From the NCBI RefSeq assembly GCF_019578655.1, contig NC_063265.1, forward strand, positions 15,982,285 to 16,046,284: a stretch of DNA of 64,000 bases, read 5' to 3'. The DNA is from Ricinus communis. Taxonomy: Eukaryota > Streptophyta > Magnoliopsida > Malpighiales > Euphorbiaceae. A model generated the notes under the pieces. The model made no database searches and was not told where the DNA came from. It saw only the letters and a program-made list of their open reading frames with translations. Below, piece by piece: positions 37,024-48,416 of the stretch (positions within the stretch are counted from its first letter, which is position 1; each line of letters starts with the position of its first letter). Position numbers and translations under genes: made by a program.

Positions 37024-40000
37024 AAAACCACTTATATTTACAGTAATATTATTAAATTATAATTTAATTTTAGTTGTTAATATAAAATAAATATTTATAG
37101 TTAAAAATATCATTTTATTGTTATTTTTCTTATATATTATAGTTAAATTGCATAAAAAGTAAATATTAAATTAACGATTATGTCTTAATCTATTGAAATA
37201 ATCTAGACACCAAGTTGATAAATTCACTATCAATAAAGAGATCATGTTAATCTTATATGTTGAAAATGAAACTTTTTATCAACTATTCAAAATGAGATTA
37301 ATACGAGTAAATTTTTTTATTTTTAATATGGTTTAATTTTAGTATCTAATATAAATAATAACTTGTAACTATTTATTTTATTTAAAAATTTAAAATTAAA
37401 CTACATAGTAATTTAATAATATTAAATAAAAATAAATATTTTAATACATTTAAAGTTTAACGAGTTAAATTATGATAAAAAAAGATATAACCAAATAAAA
37501 TTAATTATCTTAATCAAATGCTAAAATTAACTTGTGCTAAAAATAAGACTTTGCTCTAATCTGATAATAATATTAATGTTGGACAAGTTTGATATTTAAT
37601 AATAAATTTAAGAATCAAATTATAATATTAAATTATCGGTTTAGTTATTCGACTAACAAAAAAAAGGATAATAGTCAGTTTTATTAAAACTTAAAAGGAT
37701 TTTAATATATAATAGAAAAATACAGGGACTGAATTATATATTAAATGAAATTATAGGATTAGATATTTAATAAGGACAAATAGTAATTGGTAGTAATTAA
37801 CCCTTTATTGCATTTGTTTCAACTCTTGATGGGACCAACTTATGGAGTATGTGTTAATGGATGAGAAGTCATCCATCTACGTCTTTGATTATGACATACA
37901 TCTGGCAATTTAAGTATAGGGTTAGTAGTTGGTCGATAACATATAGAGTAAATGATTTATTTATATATTCGTATTCATTTATTAGCTCTCAATTCATTAT
38001 TTATTTCCATCAGATGTCATTTATCTCTTTGCCTAACAAAACTTGAATTTAAATTAAATGAAACAAAAAAAACAATTTAATGACTGTAAAATATATACTC
38101 GTCACAAATCTTTAATTCCTATATAAATAATAAACTAAATATATATTTATATTAATTAATATTTAAATATTTTATTTAATTTGATAAACACCTAAATCTT
38201 ATTTTTTATTATCTAAACACTAGGGTTGACTTGATAGTTAAGGTACTTAAATAAAGGGGCAGGAATATTACAGCCTAAGATGTTTGACTTGGGAGGCAAA
38301 TTGATATATGAAGAAAACCTTACCTATATGCATTTGGTACATCTTAAATAAAATTTATTATTTATCTTTATTTTATTTTATTTTTGGTTGTAAATTAGGA
38401 ACAAAAATTGATTGCCAGCTCTAACTAGTCAATATGCAATTAAATCAAGGTTTCCGAAGTGTTATGTGCATGTGTGTTTAAATTTATATGTATATATTAA
38501 CTTGGCCATAGATGTAATCTCATATTGAGCGAGGAAAGTCTTAAATCTAATTCCTCTTTATTTAATTTTATATTTAAAAGACTATGACATGACAGCTATA
38601 ACATTGCTGACCAGGAAAAATAAAATGGTAATAATGATAATTCCCTTTAAAAACAAATAAAATATATATATTAAAAAAAAAAAAAAGAAGAAAGGGTCCT
38701 CTCCTGATTGTCATTTGGTAGACATTGACCTGAAAAATGGAATAAAATCAAGTGACTGACAAGTGTACCAACATTGCGTGACAATTCCAGTAAAGGCAAC
38801 ATGGTTGCCCATTAGCTGAAACTTTCTTTGATTAACTTGCTTTCTATAAGAATGGGGAATGTTAGTGACGACACAATATGACAAAGAATTAAGACGCCTT
38901 GAGTTTTATGAAGTTCAATGTTTTTTTTTTTAAAGATTTTTTTATTATAAAAAATAAAATTGTGAGACTATTAACCGAAAAAGCATATAATATTTTAAGA
39001 GTAACATTGTAATAGTTTTAAAAAATATATAAAGAAAACGATATTCAATCATGTTATTTACCATATTTTTACCTAGTTAGAACTAAAAGTCTATTATGAT
39101 TATATTTATATTTGATTTTCAATAAGCACTTATAAACGTACGAATGAAAATTTATTTGCATTATTCATCTTTTCAAATACTTATATTAGCATCTATAAAT
39201 TATTATTTTGATCTTTTTATTTGCTGTATACATAATTTTATTGGGTATGTTGTTCTGATCATTTTCTTAAAGACATTAGGAAAAGAAAAAGAAGGAAATT
39301 AGCTCAATTACAAAGGTTCTTTTTTTTTCTTTTTTTTTTCCTCTGATGATGAAAGGTCAGCATTCTCATAAAATTTTATGGGATATGTAGGACAACAATG
39401 AGCTATGCTTTAATTAGATTGTTCCTGTATGTACATGTTTGTGTATTTCTGAGTAATACATGTTAATACTTATGAAGAACATGAATTGAGCAAGTCATTC
39501 TGCCACTAAATTATTTCCTCTTTATCTTTCCGGAAAGCTAAAATGATGTAACCATGAGTCATAACTATTACAAATAAAAAAAGAAAAAAATAACTAAATA
39601 TTCAAAATTTAAATTTAAAATCTTAATTAAATTAGAAAAAATATTTACCATTTCATTCATGTGTTATTGGATAAATATTTGGTACTTTACTTAGAATAAC
39701 AACGGTTGTCTGCTATATTATAATTAAATATAATGCTGAAAGTCCTATAAAAAAAATTTCCCACAGGAGTTCAATAGGATATGAAATACAAAACAAGAAT
39801 AATTATTAATATCAGTAAATCAAGGGGTAAAATTAAATTTATAATTTTTCAATTTTCATAACATTACTTCTGATCAACAATTAAATAAACATATTTTCAC
39901 ATAGTTAATTGGATTTTAATCATTTAACATGTTTGAAACCAATATATTAAAATAATCTAATCGACATAATTCATAAGTTATTATAAGAAATAGAAATATA

Positions 40001-40084
40001 AAAGAGCGTTTTAGCACAATATTATGTAGATAATTGATATAGTGGAATATAATAATAATAATAATAAGAAGAAGAAGAAACTTC

Positions 40085-40140
40085 CTTCCTATTTTTCCGA
40101 GAAATAGAATGCTTTTTTCCCTTCCTATTTTTCCGAGAAA
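40085..40140. repeat. Two copies of a 20-bp direct repeat beside a trinucleotide run
   Basis: CTTCCTATTTTTCCGAGAAA occurs at 40085 and 40121. An (AAT)n/(AAG)n microsatellite precedes it at about 40050-40080. Confidence 0.75.
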
Positions 40141-40161
40141 ATTGGCCAATTGCCTTTTTGG

Positions 40162-40377
40162 TCACGGGAGGTACTGAAAAGATGCTTGATTTCTTTGGGA
40201 GAATAAAAACAAAGAAACTTCCTTTTGTCGTTTCAAATGATTAACAAAAGAAGACCATTTGGAAACTTCTCCAATCATAAAAGTCACCAGCTGTTCATCA
40301 ACTTTGTTGTTTGCTACAAGAGATTGCAGTGCACATTCATTGGATCCTTTTAGGACCATGTCTTCTGGATAATGCAA
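40162..40377 (-). pseudogene. Short gene-like fragment, unidentified
   Basis: A 71-codon open frame with ordinary amino-acid composition stands out in AT-rich DNA. It includes PEDMVLKGSNECALQSL and EQLVTFMIGEVSKWSSF and ends at a TGA. The upstream limit is a TTG, not an ATG, and no neighbouring exon is visible on either side. It may be a leftover exon of a gene captured or truncated by transposition. I do not recognise the family, and it could be chance. Confidence 0.3.
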
Positions 40378-40599
40378 TATATTTTTTAATAGACGTAACT
40401 AATAATTTTTAGTAAAAGTTACCTATAATTTCTTTCTTTTTATTTATCATTTTTTTTTAAATATTTTTTCTTAATTAGCTTAAGTTAGAATTTAAATTCG
40501 AAATTTTATAAATTGAAAATGCTTCAAATATCACTTGAGCTGCACCTAATTATTTCGTTTTAACTTTTATAGGAGCGAGAATAAAGAAAATAGGAAGTG

Positions 40600-42900
40600 A
40601 GTCGGTTGAAGGTGGCATGGCTGCCATGGAAGAATTTATTGAAGGTGGCAAAATAGTTAGATAGGCTCTGCCAAACCCCAAAAGTTCTTAGAGATCTTTT
40701 TTTTTGCTTACATCATATGATAAAAACATAATAATATGGGACCATAATGCATAATTAGTGCTCAAATTTATCTATCTTTATGTATATTGAACCATAGTCT
40801 AAATAAGAAAATTTGGCCAAATTATAATATATGGTTTAATTTATTATATACTATCTTATTTCAACCTTATCTACTGTTTGATGGGACCCACTTATATACT
40901 TCTTTGATAATGACATACATCTAGCAATTTAAAGTCTAGGGTTAGTAGTTGGTCGATAACGGCTCAATATTTCTTTAACTAGTTAGGTGATTTATTTATG
41001 GATTTCTAATCATTTATTAGCTCGTAAATCTATTATTTATTTCCACGAGATTAACACACAAAACACATATTTATATATATAGAGAGAGCATTTTATATTC
41101 AGTTATTATATGAGATTATTTATTTTCTCACATGATCGTGCAATATATTTTTTTATTGCTAGTCTTGTTTTAATTTAACTAAGTGCAAAAAAATAAAAAA
41201 ACCAACACCAAATGAAAATCAAGTGGAAATTGCTATAATGTTTGTGGAAGTATGTTTTTCAATTCTTACATGATTGAAGACTAAAATCGATTTTGATGTT
41301 TAATTATATATTATGCAACTGTTATTATTATTATTATTTTAATTATAAAATTAAATTTATAAATAAATTTTTTAATATTTTATAATTATTTCTAATTAAT
41401 ATCCTGATTAATTTAATATTACACATACAATTTAAATATTATTTTATAGAATCAAAACCATCGTCTAATTAGTAAAATAATTAACTATATGTTCATTTTT
41501 AATTCCGCCACGAGGAACACGTTGATCGACAAGTTATAAAAAACTATTGGTATAGCATCTCAATAAACAAATAGACACGGTATCCACTTTGTCCGATTAT
41601 TAACAATAAAATCTAAGTAAAACATTATTATTAAATGTTTTATGCATCTGTATTTATCAGTTTAAAAGGAATTTCATTGCTTTTCACACAAAGCATTTGG
41701 AAAGAAAGAAAAAGCATTGTATATGTGATTATGTATTTTTTTCACTTAAGTTCTGTAATTCTTTCTAGTCATTTTATTAATACCTTCCCGATTTATATTA
41801 TTATTTTTAATGTATTATGAAATTGATAGATATTTTATAGCATCATTCCCTAAATAAGTTATTTGTCAACCTGACTAATAGAATATCCTAAAATTATTAT
41901 TAATCTATCTTATTTTTTTTAATCTTATTCATAATAAAATTAAAAAATACATGTAGATTTAATTTATCATGAGTTTATTATAATTTTATGTTGATTTAAC
42001 TAATAAATGATTTATTATCCCAAATTCATATTATTATTGATATAATCATAGAATTTTAGAGATATATACTAGAAGAGAGAAAATTAAATGAAATTACAGA
42101 ATCAAAATGTTAATAAAAAACTACAGACCCTAAAAAAGAGCATAATTTATATATATTTAAAGAAAAAAAGAAAAGAAAAGAAAGTAAGCTATACTATATA
42201 AAGATTTAAGAAAATCTAAAATTTTAATACATGCTTCTAGATTAATTTCTTTACCTGATATATGGATTGGGAAATGGATAAAAAGGATGAAAAAGGGTAG
42301 TCATTAATACTTTATTGATTTGTTAAAACGGCAATTAACTTGAAAAAAATACGTTTTGGTATTAAATAAGGTTAATCATGTTTTGTTGAACTTGAATGAT
42401 GGAGATTTTATAGTATTGTAATTTGACTTTTTGTTGCCTCAATCACTTCGTAAAGTATCTAACATTCTGCCCACATCATGGACTTGGACATAAATTGTTT
42501 TTTAAAACATTCATGTGAAAAGCTCACTACTAAATTAAATTTTCTTTAGATATGAAAATATTGAATAAGCAATACAATAATGATAATGATACAAGAAAAA
42601 ATTAAGTATAGGGCATTATGAAACTAATGACAGCCATAACATTGCTGACTAAGAAAAAATAAATAAATAATAATGATAATGATACAAGAAAAAAAAAAAG
42701 TATAGGGCATTATGAAACTAATGACAGCCATACCATTGCTGACTAAGAGAAGAAAATAATAATAATTGGCTAGACAATGTCAAGAAAAATGAAATAGAAA
42801 CAAGCGAGTAACAAGTGTATGAACATGAAGCAATAGTTGCGTAGTAGTTGGAAGTTGGAATCAAAGTCACAGAATTCCCCTTTCTCTCTCAAACATTCTT
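40600..42900. repeat. Segmental duplication copy 2
   Basis: It matches copy 1 in three collinear blocks (40610-40690, 40870-41060, 42610-42850). The first block includes ATGGAAGAATTTATTGAAGG and reads as a short gene-like peptide ending at a TAG after KIV(R), so the duplicated unit may include a decayed exon. Copy 2 lacks the transposon stack found in copy 1. Confidence 0.65.
42576..42763. repeat. 94-bp tandem duplication
   Basis: Two copies with offset 94 share GTATAGGGCATTATGAAACT and TAATGACAGCCATA(A/C)CATT. They differ by only a few bases, so the duplication is recent. It lies in the third block of duplication copy 2, whose copy 1 counterpart has a single unit. Confidence 0.85.
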
Positions 42901-43770
42901 TTCAAAGTCTTTACTGTTTAGATTAGTGTTTGTTGGCTTGTTGCCTTCCGCGCCAATTGATTTTCTATTTTTAATCTAAGGTATGATTTTTTTTGAAGAA
43001 GGGGAGGTCGAGGTCGAGGTCTCGATCCAACACTGATTATCTTGCCACCACATTAAAATCTGATAATTATTTCTTGCGATAATAAAAAATTCTTAAGATC
43101 GAGTCTACGCTGATGAAATTATATCATTTTTATAACAAGAGAACAAGAGAATAGCGGTGTTAACCTCTGTTTTATAAATCATTAGCCTCAAATGAATGAA
43201 ATAATAATAATAAATCATCTCTGTCAATTCCATTTTCATAATCTCTGAAATTCAGCCGACCACTTCCACACAGACCCAGTGCTGCACTCGCCCTACAGCC
43301 AGCACCCTTCATCTTCTTGGATCAATTTTAAGGCTTTTAGAATACATATCCAAACTGAGTTTATCTGCATGACTGGGCTTCAGTTAAAAAAGCAGACTGA
43401 TCAAGTCCAAAAACCAAGTACACGACAAGCCTTCCACCCACCATACCATGCTCAAATACCATTTTAACCAATTTAAACGAAGGGAGAAGAAAATCTCCCC
43501 TGCAATCACACATCTTCCACGAGAATAGAAGTGCCGAGTCAGATACACTACACAAGTCAAACTAAATCCTGACAGTTAAAATTTATGTCTAATTATCACA
43601 AATGCCTGATAGTGAGACAGACTCCTGAAAATGGTAAAAATCTGTATCAAAAGCCAACATCTCCAGCATCCAAATTGTTGTTAAAGTTTACATAAACAGT
43701 GCGACAAGGAACTGGGTACACAGTAAATAGGGATCCATAGTGTGCTGTGCAAGAAAGAAAAGATATTCGA

Positions 43771-44727
43771 TCAATCTCCACTAGCACATCCCCTGCAACC
43801 GCAATGGACACACTCTATGACCTTCTCCTCCCTCAGGTTCTTGGGCACTCGGCATACGCAGGTAGTTGCAAAGTTGTGATCCCGTGGTTGCATGCATCTT
43901 AAACAGCAGAGACGTTCATAACCCGGCTGCAATTCAAACACAGACCAAACTGAAGTTATTTGTATATTCTCAATTTATATAATCTTAAGTAGTAGACACG
44001 TTCATAACCTGGCTGCAAACCAAAGACAAACCACGAAAGCGAAGTTCTTTGTATATTCTTAATCATATAATCTAATTCCTGAGTATGAAGATGATTTTTT
44101 TACATAATTTCCTTTCTCATATACTTAATCTATATAACTTAATTTCCGCAGTTAATCACAGAGTTCCTATCTACTTCTGTTTTGTCAAAATCTGTCATTC
44201 ACCTATGTTGACTAAGTTATTTAAAAGAAAAAGGAAAAAAAAAAAAATGCTGACTATGCCATATCTTTGCAAAAGAAATTAAAGTAAAATTTAATAGAAA
44301 AAAACTTAAGAATTTATTATTGGCCAAGTTGTAAGACTAACCTTCTTCCACTTTGCAATAAGATTGCGGTCCGCATAGCCTTGATCCAGACAAAACTCGT
44401 ATAACTCCTTGCTTATTTCCTTTCTACGATGGTAAAGGTCAAAAATGTATCGGCTTTTTTGATGCGCTATCTTAAAAATAGGCCACAAAGCCTCACATTT
44501 TCTCTTACCATCATGCGGGTCATTTTCAGCTGTCCAAACAATTAAGGATCTACCACCATCAGGTTTACAAAGCTCAGCAAATAAAATGAGAAAAATATAT
44601 TCAATCAGTGTATTACAAAGTGAAAAGCGCTACCTTCTCTCATCTTGGCTTGTAATTCACGTAGGGTAGGCTCAATCAATTCCCAGCCCTCAGGATAGTT
44701 GACACGATTTGTCTTCACTTTCGGCAT
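43771..44727 (-). CDS. BUD31: BUD31/G10 spliceosome protein
   Basis: A conserved nuclear splicing factor associated with the activated spliceosome. Exons: 44634-44727, 44342-44529, 43771-43926. The total is 438 nt, 145 aa, exactly the usual family length. Motifs include [20 protein letters not shown] at the start, then [18 protein letters not shown] and [23 protein letters not shown]-terminal cysteine cluster ([20 protein letters not shown]) probably binds zinc. The start is the ATG at 44727, which gives the invariant N-terminus. The second intron contains a partial copy of the exon 3 boundary (see 43898-44069). The gene looks functional. Confidence 0.97.
43898..44069 (-). repeat. 86-bp tandem duplication copying the 3' splice site of BUD31 exon 3
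   Basis: Unit 1 (43898-43983) spans the first 29 bases of exon 3, its acceptor and adjacent intron. Unit 2 (43984-44069) repeats this further into intron 2. On the minus strand unit 2 reads TTTGCAG, then CCAGGTTATGAACGTGTC, coding PGYERV as the true exon codes PGYERL. The duplicate has its own acceptor-like AG. Confidence 0.88.
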
Positions 44728-46833
44728 TCTCTTAATCTGCCATCAAAGTGGCAAATTAGTTAAAGATGCAGAAGAGGTCATTCAATTGTACAAACTAATG
44801 AAAACCTTTTGTCAGCAAAGCTCTAAAAGAAAACTATCTATGACATATACTATGAAGCATGCCCAGTAACCGTAGAAGAAAGCTAAATTTGAAGTTGGCA
44901 AGTTTACAAAACAACCACCACTCAGAAGAACCACAGTTTCACCCTGCATGACCTCACCCAAGCTGCATTAAACATAAGTACCCCCTGAAGCTACACCCTG
45001 GGAGTTTCAATTGTTAAAAAAAGCTTTTAAGCAACTGGTTGGCACATTTGTGAATCTAATCTAATTTGCTCACCAAATAGTTTGAATAAATAATCTAATG
45101 TTTTGGCACCTTTTTCACCAAATCTTCTCACACAATTTCCAAATGAACTTTGACTCCTCTTTAACCAAACTCTCTGCCAACTATAAACTACTGATGAAAA
45201 ATGCCTTATAAAATGTTAACAGGCAAAAAAATGAAAAAGAAAGGGATAAGGCTAAAGAAATCATGTAGATAGGCAAATGTAAAATAAATAACAAATATAT
45301 GTATGCCTAATCAGTCTACAAAGACATGCAACAGCCAGCCAACCTCAATTACATACGATAATAAAAAGAAGTCCCTCCACAGCCATCAAATTGGCATTGT
45401 TTGGAATAAATGAAATGCAAGAATTCGGCTTAATTGAATTCCTACATCATCATATCTCTTGTAGCATGATTTCATTTCTTTCAAATTCTCTAGCAACTGT
45501 AACCTTTCGAAACACGAGAACTGACAAAATAATATTCAATTCAATAGAACTGACTGAGTTGAATTGAGTTTTTGCGAATTTTTTTTTGGCTTTCCAACCA
45601 CTATGACTAAGCTACTCTAATTGAGCCAATTTGCAGAGCAGGAATCACCCAATTATTCCAAAAGAAGACTCCATTAGATCATGAAAAACAAACTGTTAAT
45701 AAAATTTCAGAAATAACACAAAAAATAAAGCAATTCCAACGAAACCCTATACCTCATCTACTTAAGAATAAAGTAGCGTGTGAGTCTAAAGAAAATTGGA
45801 TATTTCTTTAACATCCAAGTAACTTCTTTAGCAGTACGTAAACAAGACATTGTAACAGTAAGTAAAAATTGCTCTATTTTTTCTTTTCTTAATCTCCACT
45901 TCTTGATTCTACGACCTTATTCAACTTCTAAAGTAAAAACATGGGTCTCAACTAAACCGGCTTTAACGAAATAAAATCACAAGTACTCAAATTAAACCTA
46001 GAAACGAATTCGATGTAGCTTTTAAATCTGAAATGAAAGCAAATAAATGTTGATATCAATTACACAAATTCAGGATATATGTTCGAGAGCTACCAAAAAT
46101 TAAGCAAGGCAGTGACTAGGGATTGCTGGTGAGTCAATTTCTTTTTTCAGAAGAGAATGAATGAGGGTATAGTTGTAAATTGAATTTAGGAGAGGGAAAG
46201 TGCTAGATACCGGTAATAAGCGAGGCGACCCGCGAGAAAAAAGAAGCGACTGGAATAAATATGACAGGAAGTTTACGTCGCTAATTCGAAAAAGAATAGG
46301 TCAGTTTCATTGATGGTCCCTGATTTTAGGTGTGTTTTTAATTCACATCCTTAAACTTCAATTTGTTTCTTAAAACCCCTAAACTTTTACTTTTGTTAGA
46401 AAATTCTGGAGCAAAACCCACTAATCCAACAATAACACAAAACTAAAGAAACATCATGAAATTTTTTGGCATTTGCTTTTTATAGAAGTCACATTTGGCT
46501 TTAGAAGATGACCCATTCTAACTTTCTAATTAACTTCAAACAATCGTCAGATTAGCAACTGGTTATGATAATTATCAGTGTAATCATCAAAGTATTTGAC
46601 ACTAAAAAAAAGCCAAAAAAAAAACTATAGAACTGTCTTAAAACAACAACAATACCTGACCGGCGAGAGAAAGCAGGCGACTGTATGCGTGTATCTGATT
46701 AAAGTCATATTAGCATTATATAAGTATAAGTTAAAAAATTAATATATTTGGTACTAATAATAAATGATATATATTCTTTTGCCAATAAGTAAAATCTATT
46801 TTTCGTTTACAAACAAAACTAATAAAAATTTAT

Positions 46834-46856
46834 TATATATATACACACGTGTGTGT
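46834..46856. repeat. Alternating purine-pyrimidine tract with a perfect palindrome
   Basis: Twenty-three bases alternate strictly, combining AT, AC and GT steps. The centre ACACACGTGTGT is a 12-bp palindrome containing CACGTG. It could form a hairpin or Z-DNA; the G-box match may be incidental. Confidence 0.6.
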
Positions 46857-46969
46857 TATTTTAATAAAAATCATTAAATGGTTTAGTGATATAATGACTT
46901 TATTTTTTATAAAAGATCTAGAGTTCAAGTTCCATAGAGAACAAAATGATGAATAATATTTTTGATGGT

Positions 46970-47210
46970 TTCCTACCCGATACCCCTTTAACTAAACGGG
47001 TATCGAATTCGGGTTTGGATATCCAATAACCATATCTGTTTATATAATCGAGTTCAAATAATGGGTATTTGCAGGTTCAAATCCGAACCCAACAAGGATA
47101 GTAATATTAAATCTCAAATTCGTTTATTACTATCCAAATTTGTCCTATTAGAGTTCGGTCGGGTGGATACTCGGAAATACCAGCCCGACTGCCGTCTAGA
47201 CACCTAATTT
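46970..47210. repeat. Degenerate interspersed repeat
   Basis: The stretch mixes phrases such as GGGTATCGAATTCGGG, CAAATCCGAACCCAACAAG and GGTCGGGTGGATACTCGG, a composition seen in a common class of decayed eudicot repeats and distinct from the AT-rich surroundings. I could not define ends or a target duplication. Confidence 0.4.
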
Positions 47211-48416
47211 TAGTTAAAAAGTGACAATCTAATTTGACAGAGACAATATTGCATCATAATATAATCTATCGTCTCTTTCAGGCTAAAACAGTAAAACTCA
47301 TCATTCTTATTTAACGTTGAATTTCTAAAAAATTATGAACAAAATTAGACAATTTTCTTATATATAGAAATCCAAATTTAAAGATTTCTATAAAAAAGAT
47401 TACCCAAAAAAAGATAAGAAAAAGGCAAATGGTTTTTTAATCTAACTTTTGAAAATTGCTTTATAATTTGAAGTAAAAGTAATTTTACTTTTAGCTTTGC
47501 ACCTCAATCATCATTAAATCATAGTGTTTTGCTAGAGTATCACTATGGCATCCTACTATTATAAGTCTACTTTTAATTATAAATTATAAACTGATATTAT
47601 TTTAAATAATTTATTTATGTTATATGTTTTTCTACTAATACATTTTTGTTAATAAATTTATAAATAATTTTTAATTATTTATATGAGTTAAATTTTATAA
47701 TTGTCAAGTACCACTAATTAAATTCTAAAAATAAATAAATAATTTTAATAAATAAAAATTATATATTTAATTAATCAATAATTAAGTACTATATATAATT
47801 AACTAATCTAGTATTTATTTATATTAATAAATTATTAAATTTAAAATAATATAAATATTTATAGATTTATATGGTACTGTACAAGTATGGTGCATTAGAG
47901 TGACTCTAAATCATATTATGTCATTTAAGAAAATTTGGTCTAACCTCGGAACACTTTCCCATTGAACCTTAATGCTTCCTTATTATATTAATAAGGATTA
48001 AATGAATTGATTTTGCATCCCTCCAAAATGAAACCGTATCCATAAACTTTTAGAAAAATTATACTTTTAGTACAGCATGGGCCTCCAAACTAAATATATA
48101 TGTTTAACATTTAAATGACAGCAGAAATATGTGATTCCGAAGTATTTTCCTGTAGGCAGAACTGAGGATAATCTCGACAAGAATAGGTTGATGTTACTAC
48201 AGATGTGTATAATTCTTGAAAGAGAACCCACTACTGCATATGCAAGAATCAGGAAATGTAATGCCAGCAGTGATCTTAGGCACAGAATTGTACATTGGAT
48301 GTTCCATAAAAATTACATGATATCAAAATGATGCAGTTTTCTAGAGTAATTTTATTCTGAAGTAATGGGAATTCCAAAAGTCTATGATATTGCATCTATT
48401 TCTCACCGTTTGAGTG

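Larger units (their letters stand above)
30636..37735. mobile_element. AT-rich element with long inverted arms, copy B, interrupted by an LTR retrotransposon
   Basis: The left arm 30640-30840 and the right arm 37530-37735 are inverted copies. The left reads TGCATTTTTCTATTACATTA, ATTAGTCGAATGATTAAA and TAATTTGATTCTTAAATTTA; the complements of all three occur in the right arm in reverse order. Removing 30939-37023 leaves an element of about 1 kb, the same size and layout as copy A next to it. Long AT-rich inverted arms without a transposase fit a foldback or Mutator-type MITE, but the superfamily cannot be fixed without a target duplication. Confidence 0.55.
29061..38850. repeat. Segmental duplication copy 1, split by transposable elements
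   Basis: Three blocks here match the 40.6-42.9 kb region in the same order. Block 29061-29160 shares GAATTTATTGAAGGTGGCAA with about 40632. Block 37801-38015 shares GGGTTAGTAGTTGGTCGATA with about 40940. Block 38581-38800 shares CATAACATTGCTGA-type sequence and ACAAGTGTA with about 42620-42820. The first two blocks are 8.6 kb apart here but only about 170 bp apart in the other copy. The difference is accounted for by the elements at 29560-37735. Confidence 0.65.
37736..43770. other. Intergenic, AT-rich, downstream of BUD31
   Basis: It contains the remainder of duplication copy 1, all of copy 2, a short gene-like fragment at 40162 and a 94-bp tandem duplication. The last 450 bp before 43770 is richer in G/C and probably BUD31 3' untranslated sequence. 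A (GAGGTC)n-type run lies at 43004-43025. No complete gene is seen. Confidence 0.5.
44728..48416. other. Intergenic: BUD31 promoter and leader, FBL11-like 3' side
   Basis: The first 1.5 kb is moderate in composition and probably holds the BUD31 5' leader with a leader intron. From about 46300 the sequence TGGTCCCTGATTTTAGG onward resembles repeat DNA, and a degenerate repeat lies at 46970-47210. The rest to about 48000 is AT-rich with no gene. The last 300 bp before 48416 is probably FBL11-like 3' untranslated sequence. Confidence 0.45.
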
